A stretch of 64,000 nucleotides of DNA from Rachycentron canadum (taxonomy: Eukaryota; Chordata; Actinopteri; Carangiformes; Rachycentridae), in assembly GCA_038496675.1 (NCBI GenBank), contig CM076668.1:15715652-15779651 (forward strand), written 5' to 3'. This document shows, piece after piece, positions 33,632-45,419 of the stretch. Each line of letters begins with the position of its first letter. Position 1 is the first letter of the stretch. Position numbers and translations under genes: made by a program. Below the pieces are notes generated by a model. It saw only the letters and a list, made by a program, of their open reading frames with translations, was not told the DNA's origin and ran no database searches.

Positions 33632-33671
<40 letters not shown>
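33632..33671. repeat. (CA)20 microsatellite
   Basis: A perfect CA tract of 20 units. Confidence 0.95.
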
Positions 33672-33673
<2 letters not shown>

Positions 33674-34074
33674 GCAGTCTTGAACCCACAACCTGACCAC
33701 TGCTATTCTTAAAGCTTAGTCTGAGACGATTGCCTTTGTCAGTTCTCCATGCGCCACAGTTCCAATCAATACACCGATGTGGCATGATATGTATGTCAGA
33801 ATACTAGTTATATCAAACTGTTGTTATTATTTGTTGGACAGACACTGCATTGCACACTCTTGTGAGTTTATACCTAGAAATATATGATTTGATAAAATTT
33901 TTTTAAATAAAAAAAAAAAATTAAGTCAGTTCCTCTTTTTGTTGAAATAAGGCAACGTGTACATATCCATATCCATTTTAAAGTAAAAGTTTGCACTTCT
34001 ACTGTTTGTTACAAATGAATGTGACCAAAGTATATCTTTAACCAGATGATATCACATCAAGAAAAATTAAATAA

Positions 34075-34745
34075 GTCTTCTTTTTTCTCCCTATATCCCC
34101 CTTCGCTAAAGTCCTTGGTGCCATTAAAAGGACATAATCCCTCACTGGCTTCCCACTCATCCTGCACCTGAGCACATCAGCACACGCAAATTCAAACATG
34201 AATTTGGATTTATGACGGCGCAATACACATACAAGGCTTAACAGTGTGATGTGCCAGGTGCATTTTTCAAAAAGGGTCATACTTTGTCTCTTTATTAATC
34301 AAGGGAGTGTTTTGGGCGTAACGTGTAATAAACCAGTCACCATGCCCTCGCCCATTCCCTTTAAAGCCAGGAAGGCATGCACCTTGGAAGATTGCTTTTA
34401 TAATGGTGCAGCATTTCACACAGAATTATATTCTATTTGTGCTGAGTTGATAACATGTTGTGACCGACAAGAGAGCCCAGTCCCGGCACAGGGACACGAC
34501 AGGTGACTTCTGTTGTTGTTGGTAAATTGTACAAACGCTGCCTTAACGTAGCAATGCAAGTGTATTTGCTATTTAAACAATGTGGACACTGGGTGGGAAA
34601 ATGAGAGCTGTGTTGGTCTGTCAAGAGGTCTTGACACAATAGACATTTTTGTGCTGAAATTGTATTTTTGAAGTCTAATCAAATGACTGTCTGTAATCAA
34701 CAGGACCCTGCTTAGTAAAAATGACTAAGTGCAGTTCTTAAAAAA
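34075..34745. repeat. Long dispersed teleost repeat
   Basis: Several consecutive blocks match from memory one long repeat of percomorph genomes: GCTAAAGTCCTTGGTGCCAT, CTCATCCTGCACCTGAGCAC, AATTTGGATTTATGACGGCG, AATAAACCAGTCACCATGCC, TTTGAAGTCTAATCAAATGA. The part at 34190-34350 has more CpG sites than its surroundings. No transposase is recognised. Ends are approximate and the superfamily is unknown to me. Confidence 0.5.
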
Positions 34746-34749
34746 AAAT

Positions 34750-36120
34750 ATAATGTGGCTGTAATGGACCAGATTCAGTAACGGTAAAAACACAGTAGCT
34801 CTTATGGTGCTATGTGTTATAGATTGTAGTACATTGTTTTCAAGGTGAATACAAAGTATAAATATACACATGTATGTATTTAAACACACAAGCTGACAGC
34901 AACAAATAAAACACTGATTACTGGACTTACATGAGAATGGCTGCAATCATTAGTCATTCACATTATGTGACATATGAACACTTACTGTTCCACTTATTTT
35001 GGTGTGATGAAAGTAAGAAATGTCTTCTTGTTGAAATGTAATTCTTCAGTTCACGCTGGTTGTATCAAACAGTTTGAATCCATGAAATATTACCTGGTTA
35101 GAAAGCGCTTATATGATGAAAGAAGAAGAAGAAGGAATGGAAGCCAATATAGAAGTAAGAGTGTAAGGCTGACTAGCAGCAGGGGATGAATAATATCCTG
35201 TTGACCCATATTTTTACATTTTAGCCCACAGGCACACCTCAGCTTTGTTTTTATAGGTTTTTTTTGCATAAGTGCAACAAAATGCTTTCATTAATGGTGC
35301 ATTATGCATAATGATCCTCTTCATTTCCATTTTTTGCCCCTCAGTGAAGACACAAAACGCAGTGGTGTGTCTTAAACACTAGGACTATCATTAATTAGAC
35401 AACCTCCAAGCATGGCACCGATTATTTTTCTACCTATTTGTGTCTTCTGTTTACAGGTGTGGGTACCTGTTTTGTGTGTGCCCTCTGTGTGTGTGCAACA
35501 CATTTCTTAAGTGTAATTCAAGTGTCTCACATGTTTTTCAGAGAGTGTTCAGGGCATCACTGCTAAACTGGCAAGATTCACTTCTCATGCAAACACACAG
35601 CACCTTGGAAAACAGTTTGAAATGCAAACACTGTCTTATACAGATGTTTATCCTATGTTAAGTGCTCAGTTATACACATTCATGCTTGCTGTTGTTTAAA
35701 ATAGTCCCAGGTGTCAAACCCAGTTTTCTGAGGACAAGACTTCAAAATAGGATCATCCTGAACTATGGGTATAAGCAGATAAGGTGTGACCACAAGTGAC
35801 AAATGTGTATGTATATATACTTTATATTTCAGAAGAACTAAAACTACAACTATGATGGGAGATTTAAGTCACTTCATGTGTCTCTCTTCTTTTTTTGTTA
35901 GCTGTATCCTTTTTTCACTGGACCATAATGTTTTGCAGCTGCCTCCTCTTTGTGCTGTGTGTGTGCATTTGCACTGAGCTTTGCAACCCATGAGCATTAA
36001 AATAAAATATTCTGAATGTGTCTGACTCCTCTTCTGTCATGACAAAGGCTTGTCTTGTGCTTGTCTTCACAATGACAAGGTAATTGGAACTTACTGTAGT
36101 TCAGGGACTGAGCCTTTCAT
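34750..36120. other. Non-coding, nothing firmly recognised
   Basis: AT-rich DNA. A perfect 14-bp palindrome, CATTATGCATAATG, lies at 35300-35313 inside a non-repetitive stretch (35280-35430). An acceptor-like TTCTGTTTACAG at 35457 and AATAAA near 36001 are too weak to call an exon. Confidence 0.45.
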
Positions 36121-36148
36121 TGTGTGTGCGTGTGTGTATATGTGTGTC
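36119..36148. repeat. GT tract, impure
   Basis: A GT tract with GC and TA interruptions. Confidence 0.85.
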
Positions 36149-36563
36149 GGACATTTTCATCCCATCTTCATCTGCATCTAATAGAAAAAACTAATGACTT
36201 TACTTTGCTTTTCCTGGCCCTCGTACATTCCTAACATTCTCTGCAGATTTGTTCATGTAGTGATTATTTCTACCATTTTAAAATTTGACCTTGTGGTTCA
36301 AAACAGGAACGGATATGCAGACAGAGCAAACCGACAGAGTGGGTTGGGTGATTTTATTTAACCTACTGGCACCAACTCAGGCCTCCACACCATGGGGAAT
36401 CTTCTTGCTCTACATGTTCACCCGGTCTTCTGTAAACGTCAACATCAGCAGCAGGAGGGCTTGGTTTGTGCTGGAGCCAGTAGGTAGTAGATGAGTCAAG
36501 CCTTTCTGAGGAGATATGATAAGTGTTGTGTGGGTGAAACAATGAGCGAGAGCCGGCGAGAGC

Positions 36564-36725
36564 AGGCGGTCTGATGGTTAGCACCGTCGCTTCACAGCAG
36601 GAAGTTTCTGGGTTCAAACCCCAAGGTCCTTTCTGTGTGGAGTTTAAATTTCAAGCTCCAAACTACTGGAAGGCATGAGTGTGAATGGTTGCTGGCCTTG
36701 TGATAGACTGATGACCTCTCTGGAT
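36564..36725 (+). repeat. tRNA-like SINE family, 5' part
   Basis: An A-box-like TGGTTAGCACCG and a B-box-like GGGTTCAAACCCC, about 37 bp apart, followed by CCTTTCTGTGTGGAGTTT, then GTGTGAATGGTTG and TGATAGACTGATGACC. This is the tRNA-like head and first body of the family, internally shortened. It is not a functional tRNA gene: no clean cloverleaf can be drawn. Confidence 0.7.
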
Positions 36726-37214
36726 GCTGCTGTCCATGCAGTGTGCCAACAGACATGCACTCATAGTGGTAGTCTAACCTCAAAAGGTGACAGATTTAAC
36801 AGTACTGAACAGTGTTCACGTTATGAGCTGTTGCAGTATTAATCCTAAACAAGCTGACATTAGCCATTGGGAATGCTTTGTGTGCACAGCATTGCTACAA
36901 CAGATTCCTGCTGAAACTAACTCAACCTGAATTCTGTTCTGTCTTTGAGCTGCTTAGATACAGTAAGTTTGAGTGTTTCCCCTGCAGGACCATTTGCAGA
37001 CTTCTGGTTGTCTATAACTTGTCCCTGATGGTCCGCATCAAATACAAAATATCTCCATACACCAGCTGTGTTGTGTGTGAGTGTTTTGTTTTGTTTAGTT
37101 TATTTCCACAAGTCACTGTGGACCTTTTGCTGCACCTGTACTTGTTTCATTCCTCATTTTGTTGTTATCATGCACTGTGGCCTGCCTTCTTCTTCTGTTT
37201 GATATCAGATGAGA

Positions 37215-37690
37215 CTCTTGTAGTGATGGACCAAACATAGACTGTATACAACAATGGCCGTAGACACTGGGGCTGAAAAGAGCCTTGAACCTACAGTCTA
37301 TTAAATGACCATCAGGGGTCAACTCCATTTGTATAGATGTCTATGAGGAAATGGCCCCACTTCTCACTTGATTTATTAGCTCAGTAATGTGTTTATGATC
37401 TCAATCACTAGTTTCAAGTCTTTTTCAATACAACATGATGTTCATTTTATGCACTAGGGTGTGTGATTGACAGACTGTACCACACACAGCGACCTGCTGG
37501 AGAAAATATAAAGCAGGTCAGATCCACCCCTCACTCCTCCTCAGCTCCACCTTCTCTTCCAAATATGGTTCCTTCTGGTTTTAAAAAAGACAATTTACAA
37601 AGTGACAGACAGCAGTTTGAGAACCAGCGGGTGACGTCACGGTGGGTTGATACCAAAGTACCAAAGTATTGGTTCTCGGGACATCCTTAT
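37215..37690 (+). repeat. Dispersed teleost repeat, long copy
   Basis: Consecutive blocks match a repeat I know from percomorph introns: ATAGACTGTATA, ATGACCATCAGGGGTCAACTCC, AGATGTCTATGAGGAAATG, CTCACTTGATTTATTA, TTTCAAGTCTTTTTCAATAC, GATTGACAG, CTCCTCAGCTCCACC and GAACCAGCGGGTGACGTCAC. The 114-codon open frame at 37463-37807 is a by-product of the repeat. Confidence 0.65.
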
Positions 37691-37699
37691 TTACGGTAC

Positions 37700-39345
37700 G
37701 AAACATTAGACTACTTACATTATAAGAGAACAGGTGGGGAGTTTATGTTAGACATAAACAGGTCTGTGATTAGCAGCCCAGAAACAATTAGTAGAGTATT
37801 GCTTTAGTCTGTTTGCTGTCACACCAATAAAAGCAATTCGATGCATCACCTTAGGCTTTTTTTTTTTTTTAACCTATTTGACATTTTATAGACAAAAAAA
37901 AAAAAAAAAATTACAGAAACATCTGGGGCTGCCTTAAAGGAAATGTATCACATACATCCTGATGACAACTGTTTTGAGACTAATTTACCGGGGAAAGGGG
38001 GCCAGGTGTGGCGCAGCATCACGACAGCTGAGTTAAAGCATAATTTATACCCATCCCACCCATGATTACCAGACTCCTGCTATGGGCAAACCAAGATAAG
38101 CTGAAAGGGTAAATGGACACAGGTGGTTCAACATCAGCTGATAAGTAACAAAGATAATGGCTATGCAAGCAAATTACCCCTTATAGAGGATGTATTTAGT
38201 TAGGGATTTTTCAGCCAATGGCGCACTGATTATGGCCACAGCAAAACTGTTGCGAAGAGAGTGAAGACAGGAAAGATAAGCAGACACTGAAGGCTAGGTT
38301 TTCTTCTACAGCTCTTCTTCCCTTCCATCAATCTCTCCTTCCTCACTCCGTCTCTTCATAGCTTAACCTGGCTCTCGCCCTGAGAGCTGTACGCTGTATC
38401 TGATGTCTGTGTTTTCCATACCTTTACCTGGCCGCCAGTCACTTAGGGGTAGACATCCTGTCAGAGGTGAGAAAACCACAGCTGGAGGAATGAGATGAGC
38501 AACCAGTGCACTTCATTTATTCATCCCAACCATCATTCCACCATTGTACGAAACAAAACAACAGTGAGACCTGGAGCAGAAGCGCAAAGGTTATTAAAGG
38601 AGAGGAAAGCTTTGTCCCTGAGGCGAAGAGTAAACAAAAGGGTTTAATAATGGATAACTGTAAGGAACACGACAAAGTCAGTTCCTCCTATTGAGCTGCG
38701 CTCACTGAAACGCTTTACTGTCAGCCAAAGTCCCCACAATAAGTGCAGAAGACATAGATACAAGGGTTTTCACGACGTAAGGCAGCGGGATGGGGGGTGG
38801 TGACTTACAACTGTCTGAGCTGCTCGCTTCAGTTTCGTGTCATCCACCCTTGTAATTCTCAGCTGTCAGGGAGTACTAACACTTTTGCATAAGCGAATGT
38901 GTCACTATCTACCAATTATTCCAGTCATTTGTGCTCATGGCTCGCGGTTAAGCCTCGGGTGTTATTTACTTTTTTAAGAATTTCCCCTCCTGCCTGTGGT
39001 GAACCTTGTAAAGCATCTTGTTAATGCAGCCAATTAAGTTGTGTTCCACAAACGTCCAATCAATCCCAGCAGCACCAGTTATCTCTCATTCATGTGGTCT
39101 GTCACCTACACCTCCTGATCCTGTCCCTCCAGACCTGTCACCTACTACTCCTCCATAGCTTGTACCTCAGACTCTTTACATCCCCTGCCAGCACTAATAA
39201 TGCACAGTTAATGGGAATAACCCAGGGTGTGTACATTCTTCAATATGTTATTATTTAATATAGATATGTCACTTCTCATTTGTAAGCACAACTTTTATAC
39301 TGTAATGTAACACCGTATGGATAATGTATAGGACATATGGATAAT
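37700..39345. other. Non-coding, nothing firmly recognised
   Basis: A T12 run at 37859-37870 and an A-run at 37893-37909. The stretch 38930-39070 is non-repetitive and contains TTAATGCAGCCAATTAAG, a possible conserved element. No gene is recognised. Confidence 0.45.
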
Positions 39346-39349
39346 GTTT

Positions 39350-39480
39350 CAAAGGTTACGTTCCCAAAAAGTCCTCTGGTCCATGAGAATTGTTTCCTAA
39401 ATGTTCCATAGGTCATGTTTCCTGAATGTTTTGTAGTTTATGTTCCCCAAACTTTCTTTTGGTAATGTTCCTCCAACCTT
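39350..39480 (+). repeat. Degenerate 25-bp minisatellite
   Basis: Five diverged units of about 25 bp (one about 33 bp) with the theme GGTTATGTTCCCNAAA.GTTCTNT. Units start near 39354, 39379, 39412, 39437 and 39462. Confidence 0.6.
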
Positions 39481-39484
39481 GTGT

Positions 39485-40510
39485 AACTCCCGTGTGCCAT
39501 TTTGTGTGTGTGTTGGCAAACAACAAAGCCCCTCAGCTTCCTGAGTAAAAACAATTGCTGGTTAGTTTTCTTAACAATGCTCTCTTCTGATGTACTCATT
39601 AAAAGTTAGGGTCTGATCAATGATTGTGCCCAAACACTTAAAATGTTCTACCTCCACGACTTGTTATTATTTCTATTATTATTATTGTTAACATTAGACC
39701 TCATCACAAACACTCATGTTCATTAGAGCACTGATTAGAAACAAATGATGATGAAAATACCCAAAATAAAGAAAGTGTGGGAATCAAATGAACCAGATCC
39801 AGGTGACAAATGTTGAACTAAACCAAACCAATAAAACAGTTAATTTCCTTGTTGTTAACACAGTGAATGAAACTCCCTCATAATTAGTTAAAACACCATG
39901 ACACATGCCATGGTCTGAAAACTGAAAGGTCACAGTTGACAGTTTTAATTTGAGTGTTACAATGTGATCTCACTGACTTCATTTCTTTTGCATATTTATG
40001 TAGATTATTATGAAGTGTAAAGTAGATGCAGAAAAGAAAAGTATCTACTACAGGTGGTTTATCATGAATCAAGTTGTTAATAAATATTCCTGTGAAATCA
40101 TCTGTGTGAAGGTGCTCAGACGCTGCCAACATTGCAGTTTGTTAATATATTTGACTTGTTTTAACATTGTTTTTCTTTTGTTGTCAATTCGCTTCGAGAA
40201 TTGGTGGTGCTGACAGATTTACAAGAGCACAACCGCTGAAAACGTTTTACATTTCCTGTCATCTTTAATTCTGTTTGTAATGAACACGTTCATTCCCATT
40301 ACATTTCAGATACGAAACAGCCTAACAAAGAGCAAAACCTGGGAAAATGCAGTGCAGTGCAGCAGTTGGAGGCTGACGTCACCTGTGGTTCTTGTCCTCT
40401 TGGGCAATCAAGCTCTGCTCTTTCTAAAGCACCACAGGAGGACGCTTCCTAAAAGGCTGCTGTGAATTACTCATAATAAGCCAGTCAATTAGGGCAGAAT
40501 CCATGAAGAG
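39485..40510. other. Non-coding, nothing recognised
   Basis: AT-rich DNA without recognised gene, RNA or repeat. Confidence 0.5.
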
Positions 40511-40514
40511 CTAT

Positions 40515-40625
40515 TTCTCTCTCTCTCTCCTTGGTCCAATGCAGAAGATCTGATTCTCTCTCTCTCCTTCTCCCTCTCTCTCTCTGTCTCTCTCTCTCTC
40601 CCTCCCTCTCCCTCTCTCCCTCTCC
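40515..40625. repeat. Compound (CT)n/(CCCT)n tract
   Basis: Two CT-rich blocks are separated by about 30 bp of ordinary sequence (40532-40555). Confidence 0.9.
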
Positions 40626-40770
40626 ACCACCATGTTATTATTAGGAGCCATTGGGAGCATTAATTGCACTCATTGGGAGAGAGGCCGGCAGTCTTGCCAA
40701 TCTTTTGAAGTTGCTTGTCCTCTCAAACAATGGATTTTTAATGATTGCCCCCCCCCCTTATAATCTGAGA
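40625..40770. promoter_or_regulatory. Candidate conserved non-coding element
   Basis: Immediately after the CT tract lies a compact non-repetitive segment with ATTGGGAGCATTAATTGCAC, a second CATTGGGAG, and GGATTTTTAATGATTG, which carry homeodomain-type TAAT cores. Conservation is inferred from texture only. Confidence 0.25.
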
Positions 40771-40811
40771 GTTAGTTGATAACAACAAATCAATCAACGG
40801 GTTTAAAAAGC

Positions 40812-40833
40812 AAAAAAAAAAAAAAAAAAAAAA
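40812..40833. repeat. Poly-A tract (A22)
   Basis: A homopolymer run of 22 A. Confidence 0.95.
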
Positions 40834-40839
40834 TACAAT

Positions 40840-43760
40840 AAACAAACTAATTAATGAAAAGAGTGGATGTTGCTAAATACTGGTAATTTGCAAACATCTA
40901 ATGAAGATGATGCTCTTACAAAGGCATCTAATGTGAAATATCTTCCTGTTGCTTGTAAGTAGAAGCTGACCCGTTGAGGTCTTAAAAAGAGTAAAGCCTA
41001 TTAAAATAAAAAAAATCTTTACAGTAAAGGAGCTGTCATGAGTCCACAGATTTAGATCAGTGAAGCTGCGCCAGCCATCCTTGAGGAACATGGTTTTATT
41101 CCCTCTCATATTTTATTTGTTATTGTATTTCTTCAATTGTTACTTTTTTTTTTTTTTTTATAATTTTTTGCACTTATTACATTTTATCTTTTGTGCATTC
41201 AACTCAAGTTGTTTCTAATGTTCACATTTTGGACATTTTTTTTACAGCTTGTGATTATTGATCGATCTGTATGAAAGATGCCACACAAATACTGCAGTCG
41301 ACTGATTGATTGGCTGATTGGTTAAAGGCCTAATGTTTTAGCATGGTGGTGGAGAATGTGATTAAAACTTCCTTTCAAGAGCAGCTTCTGTGCTGAGCGT
41401 CCCTCAGTCTCAGGGTGTGTTGTCAGTGAGAAAGATTCAGCGGTTGCAAAATATTCAACCTTGCCCAATGACTGAGGATAAGGTCACAACATGACAGATA
41501 CTAGTACGTTGGTTTCACTTGTTTTTGACAATACGATGAATATTAAAAAAAAAAATGACAACAATGAAAAGCATAATTGCATATGTTATAGTTCTTTTCT
41601 AATCCTCGTCTTCTGCACGGTTTCTGAATGTGTTCTCTTGTTGGATCTATGTCAGCTTCAATTTCAGAACCTCAAAAACCTTTTTATCGTGCTGCCAAGG
41701 AAACATTCAGCACTTTGGCTTCCCTCCTGGTGACCTTCACTTTCTTCAATAATTACAGTGATTGTGCAGCTCTAACTGACTTTTCTGCCCTAAGGAGACC
41801 ATTAAAATACATTTCTCAGCAAACCAAACAGTGCATAGATGCATGCATCAATTAGCCTTAGAAATGGCCCTGGAATAAAAAACAACCCAAATGTTTTAAA
41901 CCATAGGGTTGGTGTGCTTGTGTTATTGGTAGAGTGACTCCAGGCCACAGAAGTCATTGAGATAATTAGCATGGGAGTTATGATCCAAATAAAGGCAAAT
42001 CACTGCCACCACCTGGTAACTGCACAATTATAAAAGGGGTCTTTATCGTGACAAGCTGTAAAGGAGGCATATGATAATATGTTCACGTTGTCCTTTTAAA
42101 ACAGAGCACATAGTAGTCTAAACAAAAATGTCTATAGGTGTAGGAGAAATATGAAATAAACTAATCTGATTTTATATCAAAGAGATATAATTGTCTGTCT
42201 GTATTATAATTGTTCTTTGACATAAGAACATCAACAAAGGATAATTAACACCACAACAGACTGTGGCCACTGACACCTGTAACAACAGCAGTCAATAGCA
42301 TCACAACATTTGTCATTAAATTGAAATTTTTTTCCTCCACCATGATTTTTCCAACACGTTATTAAAGATAATTGCACAGCGCTGCCTCTTTTCCTTCCCC
42401 TTTATAGTGTGTCTTAATGAGAGAGAGAGAATGTGCAGGGCTAAACATCTGTGACAGACATGTAGCTGGATCTGCTACATTCACATTCTTTACATTCAGG
42501 TCCTGCATTGAAAATCCTTCCTTCTGCAAAACAAGAAGCTATAAGTGGTATCAGATGCATAAAACGGAAAGACGTTGTCAAAAATGTATTTAAGTGAAGT
42601 AGCTGAGTTGTAACATTTTGATTTTAAATGATAAAAGATTTACAAATTAAGCCACTGGGTAATTATCAAAACTAGTTTTTACACAAATGAATATGATCCT
42701 GCACAGAAATTAATTGTTAGACTCTTGGAACATGCACATACCTCCCCCTAGGTTTTCCTTGAACACAAAGTGTGTGTATTATGTCTGTTCCTTTTAGTGC
42801 CTGGTGTTGGAATAAAAATGCATTTACTTTAAGTAATTGTTCTACAGCCCTTTATTGTAGCTATGGAGAAGGCCTATAATAAAAGTATAACCACACTTGG
42901 CTGCTGAGGAGTGTAATTAACCCAAGGAGCTGTCAAAACCACACAATCCTTTTCATTGTGTCCATATTTGCTTTTTGTGTGGCTTCCTTGTATGATTTTC
43001 TGACACAGCTCATGGATACATCTCTGCTTGGACCACAACTCTGAATGTGTTGTTTTGTCGTCCTGACATATTTGTATTTTCTCCCTGTATTTATTTCTCA
43101 TCCCCGATTCCTTTTATTCCAACACAGCAGAGAAACAGAGGAATTTACAGACAAGAACCATTTGTCTCAGCTATTGACTTTCTGGCTTAGTTAAGTGTCT
43201 GTACTGTTTATTTTGTTCCAAGTTATCATGTGTTTGTTGCGTGTAAAGCATGGGTATAAATTCCTTTAGAGAACAGTATAGTATTATATTGAATTATACT
43301 GTACTAAATTGAATTGAAAGGAGCTGAAGCGCACCCTGAGCTTCTTGATAGTCACGATCAGCCCATCAATAATGATGTGGCAGAAACAAACATCCTGAAG
43401 AGGGGAGCTGTTACACTAATCAACATCAGCATGGCTATCACATCGAACTTCACTCATGTACAGGGGATGTAAACGCAACTCCTTCTCACCAAGGCCTAAC
43501 ACAGCTTGGTATTGTGTTTCATGAAAAAAGAAACAACAACAACAAAAAAACTGCAGATGAGCTGCTCCATTCACTGCATTGTAATTATGCCTTTAACACA
43601 AAAGGCCATCTAACAAGTCACTGTTCATAATGTTGACTATACACAGCTAGTCTCCATGGTGCTCTCTCACCTTGTAGTGAAAGATGCTCGCTCAGCCAGT
43701 GCTACAATCTTGCTAAGGTGTTGGAACTTGTGGCTACAAGTGACCAGTAGATAAATAAAG
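40840..43760. other. Non-coding, nothing recognised
   Basis: AT-rich DNA with T16 at 41144-41159 and a short GA tract at 42419-42431. GAATTATAC / AAATTGAATTGAA at 43290-43320 resembles the tandem GAATT tail of fish L2 LINEs, but no body is attached. Confidence 0.5.
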
Positions 43761-43766
43761 AATCAC

Positions 43767-43951
43767 GGGCGGCACGGTGGAACAGTGGTTGGCACTGTGG
43801 CCTTGCAGCTTCTGGGTTTGATTCTGTGTGGAGTCAGCCCTGTGATAGATTGGCGAGCGGTTTAGAGTCCGCCCTCACCCAATATCAGATGGGATTAGCT
43901 CTAGCCCCCCCACAACCCTAACGGATAAGCGGTAATGGACGTTTGGATGGA
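43767..43951 (+). repeat. tRNA-like SINE family, near end-to-end but internally deleted
   Basis: It starts GGGCGGCACGGTGG, has an A-box-like AGTGGTTGGCACTG and a degenerate B-box GGGTTTGATTC, then TCTGTGTGGAG. The middle is missing. It resumes at CCCTGTGATAGATTGGCGAG and ends with ACGGATAAGCGGTAATGG and GGATGGAT. Both termini are seen, which makes it the reference copy here for the fragments at 11047, 28658 and 36564. Confidence 0.75.
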
Positions 43952-43954
43952 TAC

Positions 43955-45045
43955 AGAGTCTGCAGATGCGGTTACATTGAGCAGAAGACCAAGGTAAGAA
44001 AACATCTTGGCGAGTGATAATGAAAGACGGAAAAACCAACACAGCGTAACACAAAGGTGAAGTTGTTCATTTGTTCATGTCAACACAATGCCCTAGCTAT
44101 CTGAATCACTCCATACTATACTCACTTTGACCATGGCGGTAGTTAGCACCCGGCAGCACAACATTGTTCTCCCAACAATGGTGGGCGCCAACGAAATTCA
44201 GATTCACTGAGCTCACTAATATGCACGGTTGTCCTCTTGTCCCTCTGTGTTGAGTGGTCATCAAGTTCACCTTTTTTTTTACATCAAAGGAAACTCCTTG
44301 TATGCCTTTCTCTCCCCCACCTTTGTTTCATGGAAGGGCAGTCAAAGAAATGTATTCAAACAGTCTCTGGCTTTGAAGTTATCCCCCCCAAAAAAACTTG
44401 GATGCTGCTTTGTTCAACCTTTTCTTTTGTCATTTTTGCCTGTATGAAAGTACACAGAGACAGGCCCTGATCTAAGATTCTCTGCTATGCCTTTGTTTCT
44501 TGCCAAAAAGAGGCAAATATGCGTGTCATTTACAGAGTATGCTAACAAACAGCATCTCTACCGTTTTTTTCTTTTTTGCTTTGATGCCGTCAGATCTGCT
44601 GATGGCTTTAATGATGCTTTGGTGGCTTAATATTTGGGTCAATGGAGCACAAATGGAAAGAAAGTATAAACTATCTGCCCATCACTGTGGAAGAGGTGAG
44701 GTTGCTCATGAATAGTGCGCTGACTAAGACCCAGCAGGAAAAATCAGGGATGCAGTATTATGTGCTTTGCTGAGACATGATAACTCCACTAACATGGCAT
44801 TTCAAACTCTAGTGCAGTAAGAAGAGAGGGTGGATTCCTTGTGAACAACAGATGGTGTAATCCCATCGAACTGTTAGCCGTGAGTCTGCATCCCTATTAA
44901 CTACTGAGATGGTTTACATGTTGCCCATTGTCGTTGCTGTTCGCTGCCAACGTAGCCTGTGACATCATCTACTGGGTCACAGCAAGAATAGAAACGCAGC
45001 ACTCAAATGCTTTCACGGACACCGACCACACGTATCTTTTTGCCA
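43955..45045. other. Non-coding, nothing recognised
   Basis: AT-rich DNA. Frames at 44229-44447, 44237-44470 and 44500-44715 do not resemble known proteins. Confidence 0.45.
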
Positions 45046-45049
45046 CACA

Positions 45050-45415
45050 GGAGAAGTTCTCAGATGACTGCAGTTGGATGGTGTGTCAGGGGTGGACAGG
45101 AGGCAGAGACCTGGTATGAAAAAGACCAAGGAAAGTGTCGTGGACTTCAGCTCGAACTGAACTATGTTAAACACCATTTCCATTCTTGGACTGCAGGTCT
45201 TTGACAACAGAAATGCAACTGAGAGGCTGTCTGTAGGAAGAAACAGGAGGAGGATGCAGAACAAACTGCCGAAGGTCATTGAGAACATCTGCTGGTCGAA
45301 CAGCAGAGTCTCTGTCAGCAGGAGAACTTCTCCAACTCCAGAGGGACAAGGAGCGCTACAGGAAGTCATTCCCGCCTGCCGCCTCAGTGTCGGGAGAGAG
45401 GACTGCTCACTTTGA
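45050..45415 (+). pseudogene. Fish LINE reverse transcriptase remnant, C-terminal region
   Basis: In shifting frames the plus strand reads AVGWCVRGGQEAETW, then KKTKESVVDFSSN, and near the end LQLQRDKERYRKSFPPAAS. In fish non-LTR elements the palm motif YADDT is followed by VVGCI..GQEAEYR and KKTKEMVVDFRR, and the protein ends with a block like QRDKERYRKSFLPAA.RLYNS. Frameshifts, stops and a large internal loss make it a dead copy. The YADD motif itself is not preserved. Confidence 0.7.
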
Positions 45416-45419
45416 AAAT

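Larger units (their letters stand above)
31900..34070. other. Non-coding; CA microsatellites
   Basis: AT-rich DNA with CA tracts listed separately. A short duplication of GTCTATGACAG lies at 33520 and 33545. Nothing else is recognised. Confidence 0.5.

Noticed and set aside
35440..36010. Possible terminal exon between an acceptor-like TTTACAG and AATAAA
   Set aside because: No coding frame of note, and both signals are weak and common.
36564..36640. tRNA gene
   Set aside because: A- and B-box-like motifs belong to a tRNA-like SINE; no clean cloverleaf or terminator.
43290..43320. L2 LINE tail in GAATT repeats
   Set aside because: Only a tail-like motif without any LINE body; the same applies to 58470-58490.
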